Assembly: GCF_000939975.1 (NCBI RefSeq)
Contig: NZ_LK391969.1
Span: forward strand, 2,632,600 to 2,696,599
Direction of reading: 5' to 3'
Length of the DNA: 64,000 bases
Origin: Pseudomonas saudimassiliensis
Lineage (GTDB): Bacteria > Pseudomonadota > Gammaproteobacteria > Pseudomonadales > Pseudomonadaceae
The notes below the pieces were generated by a model. That model saw nothing but the letters and a program-made list of their open reading frames with translations, made no database searches and was not told the DNA's origin. Positions 1-9,485 of the stretch are shown here, piece by piece (the stretch's first letter is position 1; every line of letters starts with the position of its first letter). A program made the translations under genes and the position numbers.

Positions 1-507
1 GCGCTGCCACCGGCCCGCGGCACGCGATCGCGGCTGCTATCCACCGCGCGCAGCCTGATATTCAACCGGGTATTGGCGCAGCGGGTCGAGGCGGGTAACT
101 GGAACCAGTTGCTGGCCGGCGACTGCCTCGCTTTCACCGACAGCCGCAGCCATTTTGCCGCGGAGCGACTGGCCGCCGATGACCGCCGTTTTGCCGAACT
201 GGATGTCCATCCTACCGGCCCGCTGTGGGGGCTGGGTGAGCTGCCGAGTACGGCGGCCACCCGGTTGCTGGAGCAGGCCGCCGCCGCGGCCGAACCGAGC
301 CTCTGCCAATGGCTGGAAAGTGCCGGTCTTGAACAGCAGCGGCGCATCTTGCGCCTCCCCATTACCGGGCTGACGTGGCATTATCCGTCTCTGGATTGCC
401 TTGAAATTGAATTCACCCTGCCTACCGGCTGCTTCGCTACCGCTGTGCTGCGCGAATTGCTGGTGCTGGCCGATGAGCCGGGCGGCGGACTGGAAAGTGA
501 AACCTGA
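1..507 (+). CDS. truD: tRNA pseudouridine(13) synthase TruD, 3' part
   Basis: The gene runs in from the left edge; about 168 C-terminal codons are present and the start is missing. TruD makes pseudouridine at position 13 of tRNA-Glu. The visible part opens with an [13 protein letters not shown] stretch typical of the TruD C-terminal region, and it ends with the family's '...ATAVLRELL' tail. The stop codon overlaps the surE start (TGATG). The truD-surE-pcm-nlpD-rpoS order is standard in gamma-proteobacteria and supports the call. The catalytic Asp lies outside the window. Confidence 0.9.
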   Translation, partial: ALPPARGTRSRLLSTARSLIFNRVLAQRVEAGNWNQLLAGDCLAFTDSRSHFAAERLAADDRRFAELDVHPTGPLWGLGELPSTAATRLLEQAAAAAEPSLCQWLESAGLEQQRRILRLPITGLTWHYPSLDCLEIEFTLPTGCFATAVLRELLVLADEPGGGLESET

Positions 508-1271
508 TGCGTATTCTCATTGCCAATGATGATGGGGTGCTGGCGCCCGGGCTGACCGCCCTGCACGGCGCGTTGCATGATTATGCCGATTGCGTGGTGG
601 TCGCGCCCCATGAAGACCGCAGCGGGGCGAGCAGCGCCCTGACGCTGGATAAGCCGCTGCGGCCGTTCTACCTGGACAACGGCTTTGTCGGCCTCAACGG
701 CACGCCCACCGACTGCGTGCATCTGGGGGTCAACTCGCTGTTCGCCGACAGCGTCGACATGGTGGTGTCGGGCATCAACCTGGGGGCCAACCTGGGCGAT
801 GATGTGCTCTATTCCGGCACGGTCGCTGCCGCGCTGGAGGGGCGTTTCCTGTCCCGTCCGGCCATGGCTTTCTCCCTGGTCAGCCGCCAGACCGACAACC
901 TGCCGGCTGCAGCGGCCATCGCCCGCAGCCTGGTGGAAGCCCATGAGCAGTTGGAGCTACCGCCGCGCACCATCCTCAACGTGAATATTCCCAACCTGCC
1001 GCTGGACCGGATCAAGGGCGTGGTATTGACCCGGCTGGGCCATCGCGAGCGCGCAGCCAAGCCGGTCAAGTGGACCGATCCGCGCGGCAAGGAAGGTTAC
1101 TGGATCTCCGTCGCCGGTGATGCCGAAGACGGCGGCGAGGGTACTGATTTCAACGCGGTGATGCAGGGCTATGTCTCGGTCACGCCGCTGCGCATCGACA
1201 AGACCCACTACGAAGTGTTCGACCATCTGGATGGCTGGCTGGGCAAGTTGCGGGTACCGGGCGATGCGTGA
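507..1271 (+). CDS. surE: 5'/3'-nucleotidase SurE
   Basis: A 254-residue protein of normal SurE length. SurE is a divalent-metal nucleoside monophosphatase, also acting on short polyphosphate, in the cytoplasm, and is linked to stationary-phase survival. The N-terminus [10 protein letters not shown] carries the metal-binding Asp-Asp pair. An [22 protein letters not shown] segment near residues 90-112 (shown here only as its position and the SGIN / YSGT motifs) is the conserved active-site region. The start overlaps the truD stop, and the stop overlaps the longest pcm reading frame, so this is a translationally coupled operon leading to rpoS. Confidence 0.96.
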   Translation: MRILIANDDGVLAPGLTALHGALHDYADCVVVAPHEDRSGASSALTLDKPLRPFYLDNGFVGLNGTPTDCVHLGVNSLFADSVDMVVSGINLGANLGDDVLYSGTVAAALEGRFLSRPAMAFSLVSRQTDNLPAAAAIARSLVEAHEQLELPPRTILNVNIPNLPLDRIKGVVLTRLGHRERAAKPVKWTDPRGKEGYWISVAGDAEDGGEGTDFNAVMQGYVSVTPLRIDKTHYEVFDHLDGWLGKLRVPGDA

Positions 1272-1928
1272 GGATCTGTGGAAGACTGGCATTGGCATGA
1301 CCTCCCAGCGCACCCGCGAACGCTTGCTGGAGCGGCTGTTCGAAGAGGGCATCCGTAATCTGCATGTGCTCGAGGCCATTCGCCGCACGCCGCGGCACCT
1401 GTTTCTCGATGAAGCCCTGGCGCACCGCGCCTATGAGGACACGGCGCTGCCGATTGGCCACAACCAGACCCTGTCGCAACCCTACATCGTGGCGCGGATG
1501 ACCGAGTTGCTGCTTGGTGGCGGGCCGCTGGACAAGGTGCTGGAAGTGGGCACCGGCTCGGGCTACCAGACCGCCATTCTGGCGCAGGTAGTGGAGCGGG
1601 TCTTCACCGTGGAGCGCATCCTGCCGTTGCAGGAGCGGGCGAAGGCGGTACTGAAGGAGATCGACATCCGCAACGTGGTCTACCGCCACGCGGATGGCAA
1701 TTGGGGCTGGCCCCAGTACGGACCCTACGACGCCATCCTGGTAACCGCCGCCCCGGCTGAAGTGCCGAACGAGCTGCTGGGGCAACTGTCCGAACGGGGG
1801 CGCATGGTCATTCCGGTGGGCCAGAATGAACAATTTCTTACGCTGATTACCCGCGACGGGGATCAATTCATTCGGCAGCAGGTCGAACCGGTACGGTTTG
1901 TCCCGCTGTTATCCGGAGCAATACATTC

Positions 1929-1932
<4 letters not shown>
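1264..1932 (+). CDS. pcm: protein-L-isoaspartate O-methyltransferase
   Basis: Pcm uses S-adenosylmethionine to methylate isoaspartyl residues in aged proteins so they can be repaired. The SAM motif [13 protein letters not shown] is near the middle, and the [12 protein letters not shown] motif (substrate site) precedes it. Two starts are possible. The ATG at 1264 overlaps surE and gives 222 residues. The ATG at 1297, at [10 protein letters not shown], gives 211 residues, which is the usual family start. Neither has a strong Shine-Dalgarno, so the 1264 start is a choice, not a proof. The stop overlaps the next gene (TTGA). Confidence 0.93.
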
Positions 1933-2867
<935 letters not shown>

Positions 2868-2912
2868 CCGGCCGTGGAACATACCGACCTGCGCTCAATA
2901 TGGGGGATCATC

Positions 2913-3740
2913 GTGCCGCAATGGAGCTTCAGCAGCATGGCTTTACCTGCAGTACTGCTTCTGGCATCGCTGCTGACTGCCTGCGCCGGTCCTTCGGGCA
3001 CTGTGCCGATCGATGACCGCAGCCGTGGTGGTCACCGCACCCCCCAGGTAACGTCCGGCAGCCACATCGTCCAGCGCGGTGAAACCCTGTATCAGATTGC
3101 CTTCCGGTATGGTTGGGACTGGAAGGAGTTGGCGGCCAAGAACCGCCTGCGCCAGCCTTATACCATCTACCCCGGTCAACGCATTAACCTGGATACCGGC
3201 CGCGCCGTTGCCCGCGCGCCGGCGCAGCCAGCGCCGGCAACACCGCCCCGCGCAGCCCCGTCGGCAGCGGTCAAGTCGACGCCCGCAGCTATTCCTGCGC
3301 CGGTGAAAAGTACTGCCCAGACACAACCTGTTACAAAAACGCCTGCAACTACGGCGGCCCCAGCGGCTCTTACCGGTTGGAAATGGCCAGCACAGGGCCC
3401 GTTGATTGCGCGGTTCCAATCGAACGGCAGTTTGAATAAAGGGATTGATATTGCCGGTGAATTGGGTCAGCCTGTGGTGGCTGCGGCAAATGGCTCGGTG
3501 GTGTACGCAGGGCGGGGATTGTTGGGCTATGGTGACATGATCATCATCAAGCACGGCGATGATTTCCTCAGTGCCTATGCCCACAACAGCCGATTGCTGG
3601 TTAAGGAAGGAGAGCAAGTCAGGGTCGGGCAGAAAATCGCGGAGATGGGGAGCAGTGGGACCGACAGGGTCAAACTGCATTTCGAAATTCGACGTCGCGG
3701 TCAGCCTGTAGACCCTCTCGGTTATCTGCCCAAACTGTAA
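2913..3740 (+). CDS. nlpD: NlpD-type murein hydrolase activator lipoprotein
   Basis: An outer-membrane lipoprotein that activates the amidase AmiC during cell separation. The start is set at GTG 2913 because a strong GGGGG ribosome site sits 6 bases upstream; an in-frame GTG at 2874 has none. It gives a short signal peptide ending in the lipobox LLTAC. A LysM domain follows (HIVQRGETLYQIAFRYG), then an Ala/Pro-rich linker and a LytM/M23 domain. In the LytM domain the metal-binding residues are degenerate: NKGID replaces HxGxD, and LHFEIR keeps only one His of the HxH pair. This is normal for NlpD and means it is an activator, not an enzyme. The main rpoS promoter is usually inside nlpD. Confidence 0.93.
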   Translation: MPQWSFSSMALPAVLLLASLLTACAGPSGTVPIDDRSRGGHRTPQVTSGSHIVQRGETLYQIAFRYGWDWKELAAKNRLRQPYTIYPGQRINLDTGRAVARAPAQPAPATPPRAAPSAAVKSTPAAIPAPVKSTAQTQPVTKTPATTAAPAALTGWKWPAQGPLIARFQSNGSLNKGIDIAGELGQPVVAAANGSVVYAGRGLLGYGDMIIIKHGDDFLSAYAHNSRLLVKEGEQVRVGQKIAEMGSSGTDRVKLHFEIRRRGQPVDPLGYLPKL

Positions 3741-3783
3741 ACTTGGTTGTCTCTTGGCTTCCAGGAAAATCGCAGGGAGCACT

Positions 3784-3834
3784 GGATTGGCGGAGCGGGG
3801 ATGCCAATCCCGGCGATAGTCAGCGGAGGCTGAC
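3784..3834 (+). promoter_or_regulatory. two GGA-loop hairpins in the rpoS leader
   Basis: Between nlpD and rpoS two perfect hairpins stand side by side. GGATTGGC (3784-3791) pairs with GCCAATCC (3803-3810) around an 11-base loop rich in GGA/GGGGA. GTCAGC (3819-3824) pairs with GCTGAC (3829-3834) around a GGAG tetraloop. Hairpins that present GGA in the loop are the usual binding shape for RsmA/CsrA proteins. They lie 60-110 bases upstream of the rpoS ATG, so they would be in the leader of any transcript starting in nlpD. Regulation by RsmA is an inference. Confidence 0.5.
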
Positions 3835-3893
3835 ACGCACCGGATCGCTTAATGCCATCCGTTCGTGTTTCGACTGAAGATGGGGCTGCATAA

Positions 3894-4871
3894 ATGGCTG
3901 TTAATAATAATGCGCCTGATGATCTGGAGATCCTGGATCAGATCAGGCCGGACGAACCTGACGCTGCGGACGAACCTGACCGCGTGCGGGTCGCTACTCC
4001 TCGCAACCACAAACGTGAAAACGCGTTTGAATTTACCCGGCAGCTTGATGCCACCCAGATGTACCTCAACGAGATCGGTTTCTCGCCCCTCCTCACACCC
4101 GAGGAAGAGGTCTACTTCGCCCGCCTGGCGTTGAAGGGCGATGAAGCCGGCCGCAAGCGGATGATTGAAAGCAACCTGCGGCTGGTCGTCAAGATCGCCC
4201 GGCGCTACGTCAACCGCGGACTGACCCTGCTGGATCTGATCGAAGAGGGTAACCTCGGGCTGATCCGGGCGGTGGAAAAGTTCGACCCGGAGCGAGGCTT
4301 CCGCTTCTCGACCTACGCGACCTGGTGGATCCGCCAGACCATCGAGCGGGCCATCATGAACCAGACCCGCACGATTCGCCTGCCGATTCATGTGGTGAAG
4401 GAACTGAACATCTATCTGCGGGCGGCTCGCGAGCTGGCGCAGAAACTCGATCACGAACCCACCCCTGAAGAAATTGCGCAGCTGCTCGATCGCCCCGTCG
4501 AGGACGTCAAGCGCATGCTCGGGTTGAACGAGCGGGTCGCCTCGATCGATGTCTCCCTGGGGCCGGATTCCGACAAGACCCTGCTCGACACGCTGGCCGA
4601 CGATATGGCCGAGGACCCCTGCGAACGCCTGCAGAACGAGGACCTCAACACCAGTATCGATACCTGGCTGGGTGAGCTGAGCGAGAAGCAGCGGGAAGTG
4701 GTTACCCGTCGCTTCGGTCTGCGCGGCCATGAAAGCAGCACACTGGAAGAAGTCGGCCGGGAAATCGGCCTGACCCGCGAGCGGGTACGGCAGATCCAGG
4801 TTGAAGCGCTCAAGCGGCTGCGCGAGATTTTCGAGCAGCACGGGCTGAGCAGCGAGTCGCTGTTCCAGTAA
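3894..4871 (+). CDS. rpoS: RNA polymerase sigma factor RpoS
   Basis: The stationary-phase and general stress sigma factor, 325 residues (pseudomonad forms are about 334). A variable acidic N-terminus of about 50 residues is followed by sigma regions 1.2-2.4 (from [16 protein letters not shown] through the [16 protein letters not shown] core), region 3, and region 4 with the helix-turn-helix [19 protein letters not shown]. The ATG at 3894 has GGGG 8 bases upstream. The 153-base gap from nlpD holds the hairpins described at 3784-3834. No rsmZ-like RNA was seen downstream, although it often follows rpoS in pseudomonads; a terminator and a lemA-gide pair follow instead. Confidence 0.98.
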   Translation: MAVNNNAPDDLEILDQIRPDEPDAADEPDRVRVATPRNHKRENAFEFTRQLDATQMYLNEIGFSPLLTPEEEVYFARLALKGDEAGRKRMIESNLRLVVKIARRYVNRGLTLLDLIEEGNLGLIRAVEKFDPERGFRFSTYATWWIRQTIERAIMNQTRTIRLPIHVVKELNIYLRAARELAQKLDHEPTPEEIAQLLDRPVEDVKRMLGLNERVASIDVSLGPDSDKTLLDTLADDMAEDPCERLQNEDLNTSIDTWLGELSEKQREVVTRRFGLRGHESSTLEEVGREIGLTRERVRQIQVEALKRLREIFEQHGLSSESLFQ

Positions 4872-4901
4872 TCTCAGGTCGCCTACTCGCGGCCATCCGC
4901 A

Positions 4902-4932
4902 GCCCCGGGCACCCACAAGGTCCCGGGGCGTT
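4902..4932 (+). terminator. putative rpoS terminator
   Basis: GCCCCGGG (4902-4909) and CCCGGGGC (4922-4929) form a perfect 8-bp GC stem with a 12-base loop, 31 bases after the rpoS stop. The following T tract is weak (GTTGCGTTT), so termination may be partial. Confidence 0.55.
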
Positions 4933-5050
4933 GCGTTTCCCCAGCTGGCTCAAGCCGAATCTGCTTGTCCCGCTCCCGTATTGCGTCCTCCCCATTCTGT
5001 GCGAAGATAACTCCGGCTGTGGCGAACAGCATGAACAAGGAGAGCACTGA

Positions 5051-5632
5051 ATGGACTGGACCCATGTTCCGACGCTGCTGATCGTGGCAGCGCTGGTAAT
5101 CCTGTTGATCTACGGGGTTACGCTTTACAACCAGCTGGTGAATATCAAACACGGGGTGAGCCGCGCCTGGGCCAATATCGATGTGCTGCTGCGCCAGCGC
5201 CACGATGAGCTGCCCAAGCTGGTGGAAGCCTGCCGGCAGTACATGCAGTATGAACAGGCCACCCTGGAGCAGGTCATCAGTGCCCGCAATGCGGTCGGTC
5301 AGGCCCGTGATCGTGCCGACCTCAAGCGCCTGGGGCAGGCTGAGACCGCACTGCGCAGCGGCCTTGGCCAGTTGTTCGCGCTGGCCGAGGGCTACCCGCA
5401 ACTGCAGGCCAGCGATTCCTTCCAGCATCTGCAGCAGCGCATCTCCGGCCTGGAGAGCGGCATCGCCGACCGCCGCGAGCTGTATAACGCGGCGGTGAAC
5501 ATCAACAACGTGCGCATCGAACAGTTTCCCGATGTGCTGATTGCGCGGCTGTTTTCCTTTGGGCCTGCGGAGTTGCTGCAGTTTAGCGAAGCAGAAAAAG
5601 CTGACGTGGACCTTCGCCAGCTGTTTTCATGA
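5051..5632 (+). CDS. LemA family protein
   Basis: A 193-residue LemA-fold protein. One N-terminal membrane segment (about residues 8-26) is followed by the diagnostic YNQLVNIKHGVSRAWANIDVLLRQRHDELPKLVE region (positions 26-59; key motif N-x-x-RxW-x-NIDV-x-LxQRxDxLPxLV) and a long helical bundle. LemA proteins sit in the inner membrane facing the periplasm; their biochemical role is not established. An AAGGAG site precedes the ATG. It overlaps the next gene by four bases (ATGA), so the two products are probably made in fixed ratio and may work as a complex. Confidence 0.9.
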   Translation: MDWTHVPTLLIVAALVILLIYGVTLYNQLVNIKHGVSRAWANIDVLLRQRHDELPKLVEACRQYMQYEQATLEQVISARNAVGQARDRADLKRLGQAETALRSGLGQLFALAEGYPQLQASDSFQHLQQRISGLESGIADRRELYNAAVNINNVRIEQFPDVLIARLFSFGPAELLQFSEAEKADVDLRQLFS

Positions 5633-6552
5633 TCGACCTGCACGGGGCTCTCCTCGTCTCCCGGGGCGCGCATGCGTTCCTGACCGGCGCCAGCTCCCTG
5701 CTGGCGCTATGGCTGCTGTATCGCATGTTCAGCCGATTGCGACGCGCCCGCTGGGTAGAAGATACGCCCACCTCCAAGATACGCTCTGCGGCTCAGGGTC
5801 TGGTCGAGCTGGTCGGCCAGGTGGAGGCGGGCGGTCACCCGCCCTTGGTCTCGCCCCTCGCCGGCCATCCCTGTCTCTGGTATCGCTTTACCGTGGAGGA
5901 GCTGCAACGTCGGGGGCGCAACACGGAATGGCGCACGATCGAGCGCGGCAGCTCGGACCGACCCTTCCTGTTGCGTGACGACACTGGCACTTGCCGGATC
6001 CAACCCGGCGCCGCGGAGGTTCATCCCCGGCGGCGGCGCCGCTGGGAGGGCAATCAGCGTCGCCCCCTGGGCCAGCGGGCTCCGACGGGTGTGCTCGGTC
6101 TGCTCGGGCGCCGTTACCGCTATACCGAGGAGTGGTTGCAGGAGGACGATCAACTCTACGCCCTGGGCTGGTTCGAAAGCCGCGGCGGCGGCCGTGATGC
6201 CAGGGCGCCTGAGGCGTTGGCGCGGCGGATCATCAGCGATTGGAAGGCCGACTATCCGAGTCTGCTGGCGCGCTTTGACCGTAACGCCGACGGTCAGCTC
6301 GACGCGGTAGAATGGGAACGGGTCCGCGCCGCGGCGGCGGTCGAAGCCCAGCAGCAGATGCGCCGCGAGAGTACGCAGCCCGTGGTGCATACCCTGGCCA
6401 GGCCGCCGCACAAAGGGCTGCCCTTTCTGCTATCCGATCACCATGAGGAAGACCTCGGCCGCAGGTTGCGGCGCCAATCGGGCTGGAGCATGGCGGGGAT
6501 GATCGTTGCCGGGGCTGTCGCCGGTTGGCTGTGGTTGGCCCTATTGCGCTGA
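5629..6552 (+). CDS. GIDE-domain membrane protein with EF-hand loop
   Basis: A 307-residue protein. An N-terminal membrane segment lies at about residues 15-33. A GIDE (beside-a-membrane) domain at about 55-190 includes SPLAGHPCLWYRFTVEE, WRTIERGSSDRPFLL and the RYRYTEEWL...LYALGWF pattern. A canonical calcium-type EF loop lies at 217-228 (D217, N219, D221, G222, E228), and a second membrane segment at about 287-305. GIDE domains are best known from the eukaryotic E3 ligase MULAN; bacterial versions lack RING fingers, and none is seen here. The gene is translationally coupled to lemA. The membrane topology suggests the GIDE and EF parts lie on one side, between the two anchors. Function is unknown; calcium binding is an inference from the loop. 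Confidence 0.8.
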   Translation: MIDLHGALLVSRGAHAFLTGASSLLALWLLYRMFSRLRRARWVEDTPTSKIRSAAQGLVELVGQVEAGGHPPLVSPLAGHPCLWYRFTVEELQRRGRNTEWRTIERGSSDRPFLLRDDTGTCRIQPGAAEVHPRRRRRWEGNQRRPLGQRAPTGVLGLLGRRYRYTEEWLQEDDQLYALGWFESRGGGRDARAPEALARRIISDWKADYPSLLARFDRNADGQLDAVEWERVRAAAAVEAQQQMRRESTQPVVHTLARPPHKGLPFLLSDHHEEDLGRRLRRQSGWSMAGMIVAGAVAGWLWLALLR

Positions 6553-6577
6553 TTCATTACAGGGCGCCCACGCGGAA

Positions 6578-8626
6578 TCAAGCCTGGTGGTGCTGACGCT
6601 CGTAGTTGTCGATCCAGCCGGTCAATGCGGCAGCGGTCAGTGGCGGGCTGTAGAAATAACCTTGCCCCGCATCGCAGCCCTCCTGGCTCAGATAGGCCTG
6701 CTGTTCCGCCAGCTCCACCCCTTCGGCAATGACTTGCATGCCGAGGTTGTGCCCCAGCTGGATAATGACCCGCACTATGGTGCGATCATCGGGGTCGGTC
6801 AGCAGGTCACCGGTGAAGCTCTTGTCGATCTTGATCTTGTCCAGCGGCAGTCGGCGCAGATAACTCAGGGACGAGTAGCCAGTGCCGAAATCGTCCAGGG
6901 CGATATACACGCCAATGCTTTTCAGCTTGTGCAGATGTCGGGCGGCCGCATGGATGTCTTCCATCAGGCCGGTTTCGGTGACTTCCAGCTCGAGGCTGTC
7001 GCGCGGTAGATCGTAGCGTTGCAGCACCTGTGTGACCATTTCTGTCAGGTCGGGGTGGTGCAACTGGACCGTGGACAGGTTGACCGACATGCGCAGTTGG
7101 GTGCGGCCAGCGTCCTGCCACTGACGCAGCTGGCGGCAGGCCTGATCCAGTACCCATTCGCCGATGGGGATAATGGCGCCGCTCTGTTCGGCCAGGGGAA
7201 TGAACAGGTCCGGGGGAATCAGGCCGCGCTCCGGATGGTGCCAGCGCAGCAGCGCCTCGACACCCAGTACCCGATGGTCGGTCAGGCTGATCTGGGGCTG
7301 ATAGACCAGGTGAAACTCGTTGCGCAGCAGGGCGTTGCGCAGGCTCGCCGCGAGCTGGCGGCGCTCACGCATTTCACTGTCGACGCTGGCAATGTAGAAC
7401 TGATAGCGATTACGCGAGCGGGCCTTGGCCAGCATCATGGTCTGCTCGGCCTTCTGCAACAGCTTGCCCGCATCCAGGCCATCGTCCGGAAACAGGGTGA
7501 TGCCGATAGTGGCGCCGGTGGTGACCTGGTGTCCCCCGACCGGGAACGGCAGGGCCAGCTCATCCAGCAGTTGCTGGGCCAGTTCGGCAACGTCATAGGG
7601 CTCGTCTACATCGGCCACGATCAGGGCGAACTGATCGCCGCCCAGGCGCGCGACGCTGACCAGGCGGGCGCTGTGCGACTGCAGTCGCTCGGCCACTGCG
7701 ACCAGGATGCCGTCGCCGGCCTGATAGCCGAACTTGTCGTTGATCTCCTTGAAGTCGTCGAGCCCGCAGCACAGCACCGCAACGCCGCGCTGGCGGCGCT
7801 TGGCATCGGCGAGCACGCGCACCAGTTGCTCCAGCAGCAGGCCGCGGTTGGGCAAGCCGGTGAGCTGATCATGGCGGGCCATATGGCGCAGGCTGGCTTC
7901 GGCTTCGTGGCGCTGATCGCGGTTGCGCTCGATGGCCTCCAGCAGGGCATTGACCTTGGTGATCCATAACCCCAGCTCGTTGCGTTCCTGACCGGGGAGC
8001 ATCGGAATCATCATCTTGCCGGGCAGGTCTGGGTTGATGCTCGCGGTATGCTCGATGATGCGTGCCAGCGGCCGGGTAAGTAGAACGTGGTAAATCAGAT
8101 AGAGCGCACCGGCCATCGCCAGGGCGCGGAGCAGTCCGGACGCCAGGATGATCAGCGAATAGCGGAGAAAGGTCTGGCCATAGGGGGCCGTCTCCAGCGT
8201 CAGCTGCAATTCGCCGTAGTATTCGTTGTAGGGCTCGCGGCCCCGCAGGGGTGTGCTGAAACTCTGCTCGACACCGAACAGCAGGTCAGTGAGGACACGG
8301 TAGGGTGGGGTGCTGAGCGGGCGTTCGCGACTGGCCAGGGGCTCCTCGCCGGGATGGCCGATGGCGGCGAAGTGCACGGCGGGGTTGGCAAACAGGCCTT
8401 CAATGACCTGGGTGGCCATTTCCTTGTCCAGACTGAAGATCGCCTGGCTCGCCGGATCGCGGAACATTGCCAGAATCTGGGTGGCATCCTGCCGGATGGC
8501 TTCTCGCTCAAGACGCAGGTCGAACAGGATCTGCGCCAGACTCAGCGCCATGCCTGCCAACAATGCCCACAGCAACACCAGTTTCAACAGCTTGATGGAA
8601 AGACTGTGTCGGCGGTCCACTTTCAA
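6578..8626 (-). CDS. bifA: BifA-type c-di-GMP phosphodiesterase (GGDEF-EAL)
   Basis: A 682-residue inner-membrane protein. Transmembrane helices at about 11-34 and 156-183 flank a periplasmic domain, followed by a linker, a GGDEF domain and an EAL domain. The GGDEF motif is GGDQF (about 329-333), the same degenerate form recorded for P. aeruginosa BifA, so this half is probably not a cyclase. The EAL domain keeps EALLRW (457), the DDFGTGYSSL loop and the DKIKIDKSF lysine needed for c-di-GMP cleavage. I chose the TTG at 8626: AAGGAAG lies 7 bases upstream, and the resulting N-terminus (MKVDRRHSLSIKLL) aligns with BifA. Longer ATG starts run into the sodB terminator or lack a ribosome site. Position next to sodB and argO matches P. 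aeruginosa. Confidence 0.92.
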   Translation of the reverse strand: MKVDRRHSLSIKLLKLVLLWALLAGMALSLAQILFDLRLEREAIRQDATQILAMFRDPASQAIFSLDKEMATQVIEGLFANPAVHFAAIGHPGEEPLASRERPLSTPPYRVLTDLLFGVEQSFSTPLRGREPYNEYYGELQLTLETAPYGQTFLRYSLIILASGLLRALAMAGALYLIYHVLLTRPLARIIEHTASINPDLPGKMMIPMLPGQERNELGLWITKVNALLEAIERNRDQRHEAEASLRHMARHDQLTGLPNRGLLLEQLVRVLADAKRRQRGVAVLCCGLDDFKEINDKFGYQAGDGILVAVAERLQSHSARLVSVARLGGDQFALIVADVDEPYDVAELAQQLLDELALPFPVGGHQVTTGATIGITLFPDDGLDAGKLLQKAEQTMMLAKARSRNRYQFYIASVDSEMRERRQLAASLRNALLRNEFHLVYQPQISLTDHRVLGVEALLRWHHPERGLIPPDLFIPLAEQSGAIIPIGEWVLDQACRQLRQWQDAGRTQLRMSVNLSTVQLHHPDLTEMVTQVLQRYDLPRDSLELEVTETGLMEDIHAAARHLHKLKSIGVYIALDDFGTGYSSLSYLRRLPLDKIKIDKSFTGDLLTDPDDRTIVRVIIQLGHNLGMQVIAEGVELAEQQAYLSQEGCDAGQGYFYSPPLTAAALTGWIDNYERQHHQA

Positions 8627-8696
8627 CGCGCGTCTTCCTTTTTCGTTGTTTACCGCATCATGCATCCCTAACTGACGCGGCGCAACAGCCCAAGAC

Positions 8697-8726
8697 AAAA
8701 CACCCCGCACAGGGCGGGGTGTTTTT
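8697..8726 (-). terminator. bidirectional terminator after sodB
   Basis: CACCCCGC (8701-8708) pairs with GCGGGGTG (8714-8721) around a 5-base loop. It is flanked by AAAA on the left and TTTTT on the right, so it would work in both directions. It ends sodB on the - strand and insulates bifA from it. Confidence 0.85.
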
Positions 8727-8738
8727 GCTACATCAGGC

Positions 8739-9320
8739 TCAGGCGGCGAAATTCTTCGCTACAAAGTCCCAGTTGACCAGGTTCCAGAACGCCTCGACGT
8801 ACTTCGGACGGGCGTTGCGGTAGTCGATGTAGTAGGCGTGTTCCCAGACGTCACAGGTCAGCAGCGGAGTGTCGCCGGAGGTGATCGGGTTGCCGGCGCC
8901 AATGGTGCTGGCCAGGGCCAGGGAACCGTCGGGCTTCTTCACCAGCCAGCCCCAACCGGAGCCGAAGGTGCCGATGGAAACCTTGCTGAACTCTTCCTTG
9001 AATGCGTCGAAGGAACCGAACGCCTTGGTGATGGCCTCGGCCAGTTCGCCGGTGGGCTCGCCGCCGCCGTTGGGGCTCAGGCAGTTCCAGTAGAAGGTGT
9101 GGTTCCAGACCTGGGCTGCGTTGTTGAACACACCGCCGCTGGAGGTCTTGATGATCTCTTCCAGGCTCTTGCTTTCGTAGTCGGTGCCGGCGATCAGGTT
9201 GTTCAGGTTGACCACGTAGGTGTTGTGGTGCTTGTCGTGGTGGTATTCCAGGGTCTCGGCGGAGATGTGCGGCTGGAGGGCGGTCTTCTCATAGGGAAGT
9301 GCGGGCAATTCGAAAGGCAT
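8739..9320 (-). CDS. sodB: superoxide dismutase [Fe]
   Basis: A 193-residue cytoplasmic superoxide dismutase converting superoxide to hydrogen peroxide and oxygen. Metal ligands are visible as His27 (EYHHDKHH), the His in [10 protein letters not shown], and Asp and His in [14 protein letters not shown]. The NHTFYWN and GSGWGWLV patterns and the length indicate the iron rather than the manganese type. A GGAGAG ribosome site precedes the ATG. A possible -10 element (TATGAT on the - strand, 9434-9439) lies about 115 bases upstream. In pseudomonads sodB is usually activated by iron through Fur and PrrF RNAs; no Fur site is obvious here. Confidence 0.97.
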   Translation of the reverse strand: MPFELPALPYEKTALQPHISAETLEYHHDKHHNTYVVNLNNLIAGTDYESKSLEEIIKTSSGGVFNNAAQVWNHTFYWNCLSPNGGGEPTGELAEAITKAFGSFDAFKEEFSKVSIGTFGSGWGWLVKKPDGSLALASTIGAGNPITSGDTPLLTCDVWEHAYYIDYRNARPKYVEAFWNLVNWDFVAKNFAA

Positions 9321-9433
9321 GGTCTCTCTCCATCTTCAGGTTATCGGGGTCGGTTCGGTATTGCGCAAGCCTGGCCGGAATCTCCACTTGCCAGTCAATC
9401 ACAGGTGCCGCCCCTGTTCTCAATGCAGCGAAG

Positions 9434-9439
9434 ATCATA
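9434..9439 (-). promoter_or_regulatory. possible sodB -10 element
   Basis: Read on the - strand this is TATGAT, 5 of 6 matches to the consensus, in the 165-base gap between argO and sodB. No good -35 was found, so the call is tentative. Confidence 0.3.
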
Positions 9440-9485
9440 GCATTCTGCGCCCGGGCTAGCCATGCCGCAGGCGGCCGGTGCGCAT

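Noticed and set aside
4872..5050. Possible rsmZ small RNA after rpoS
   Set aside because: In many pseudomonads rsmZ follows rpoS, but here the gap lacks repeated GGA hairpins and holds only one terminator-like stem.
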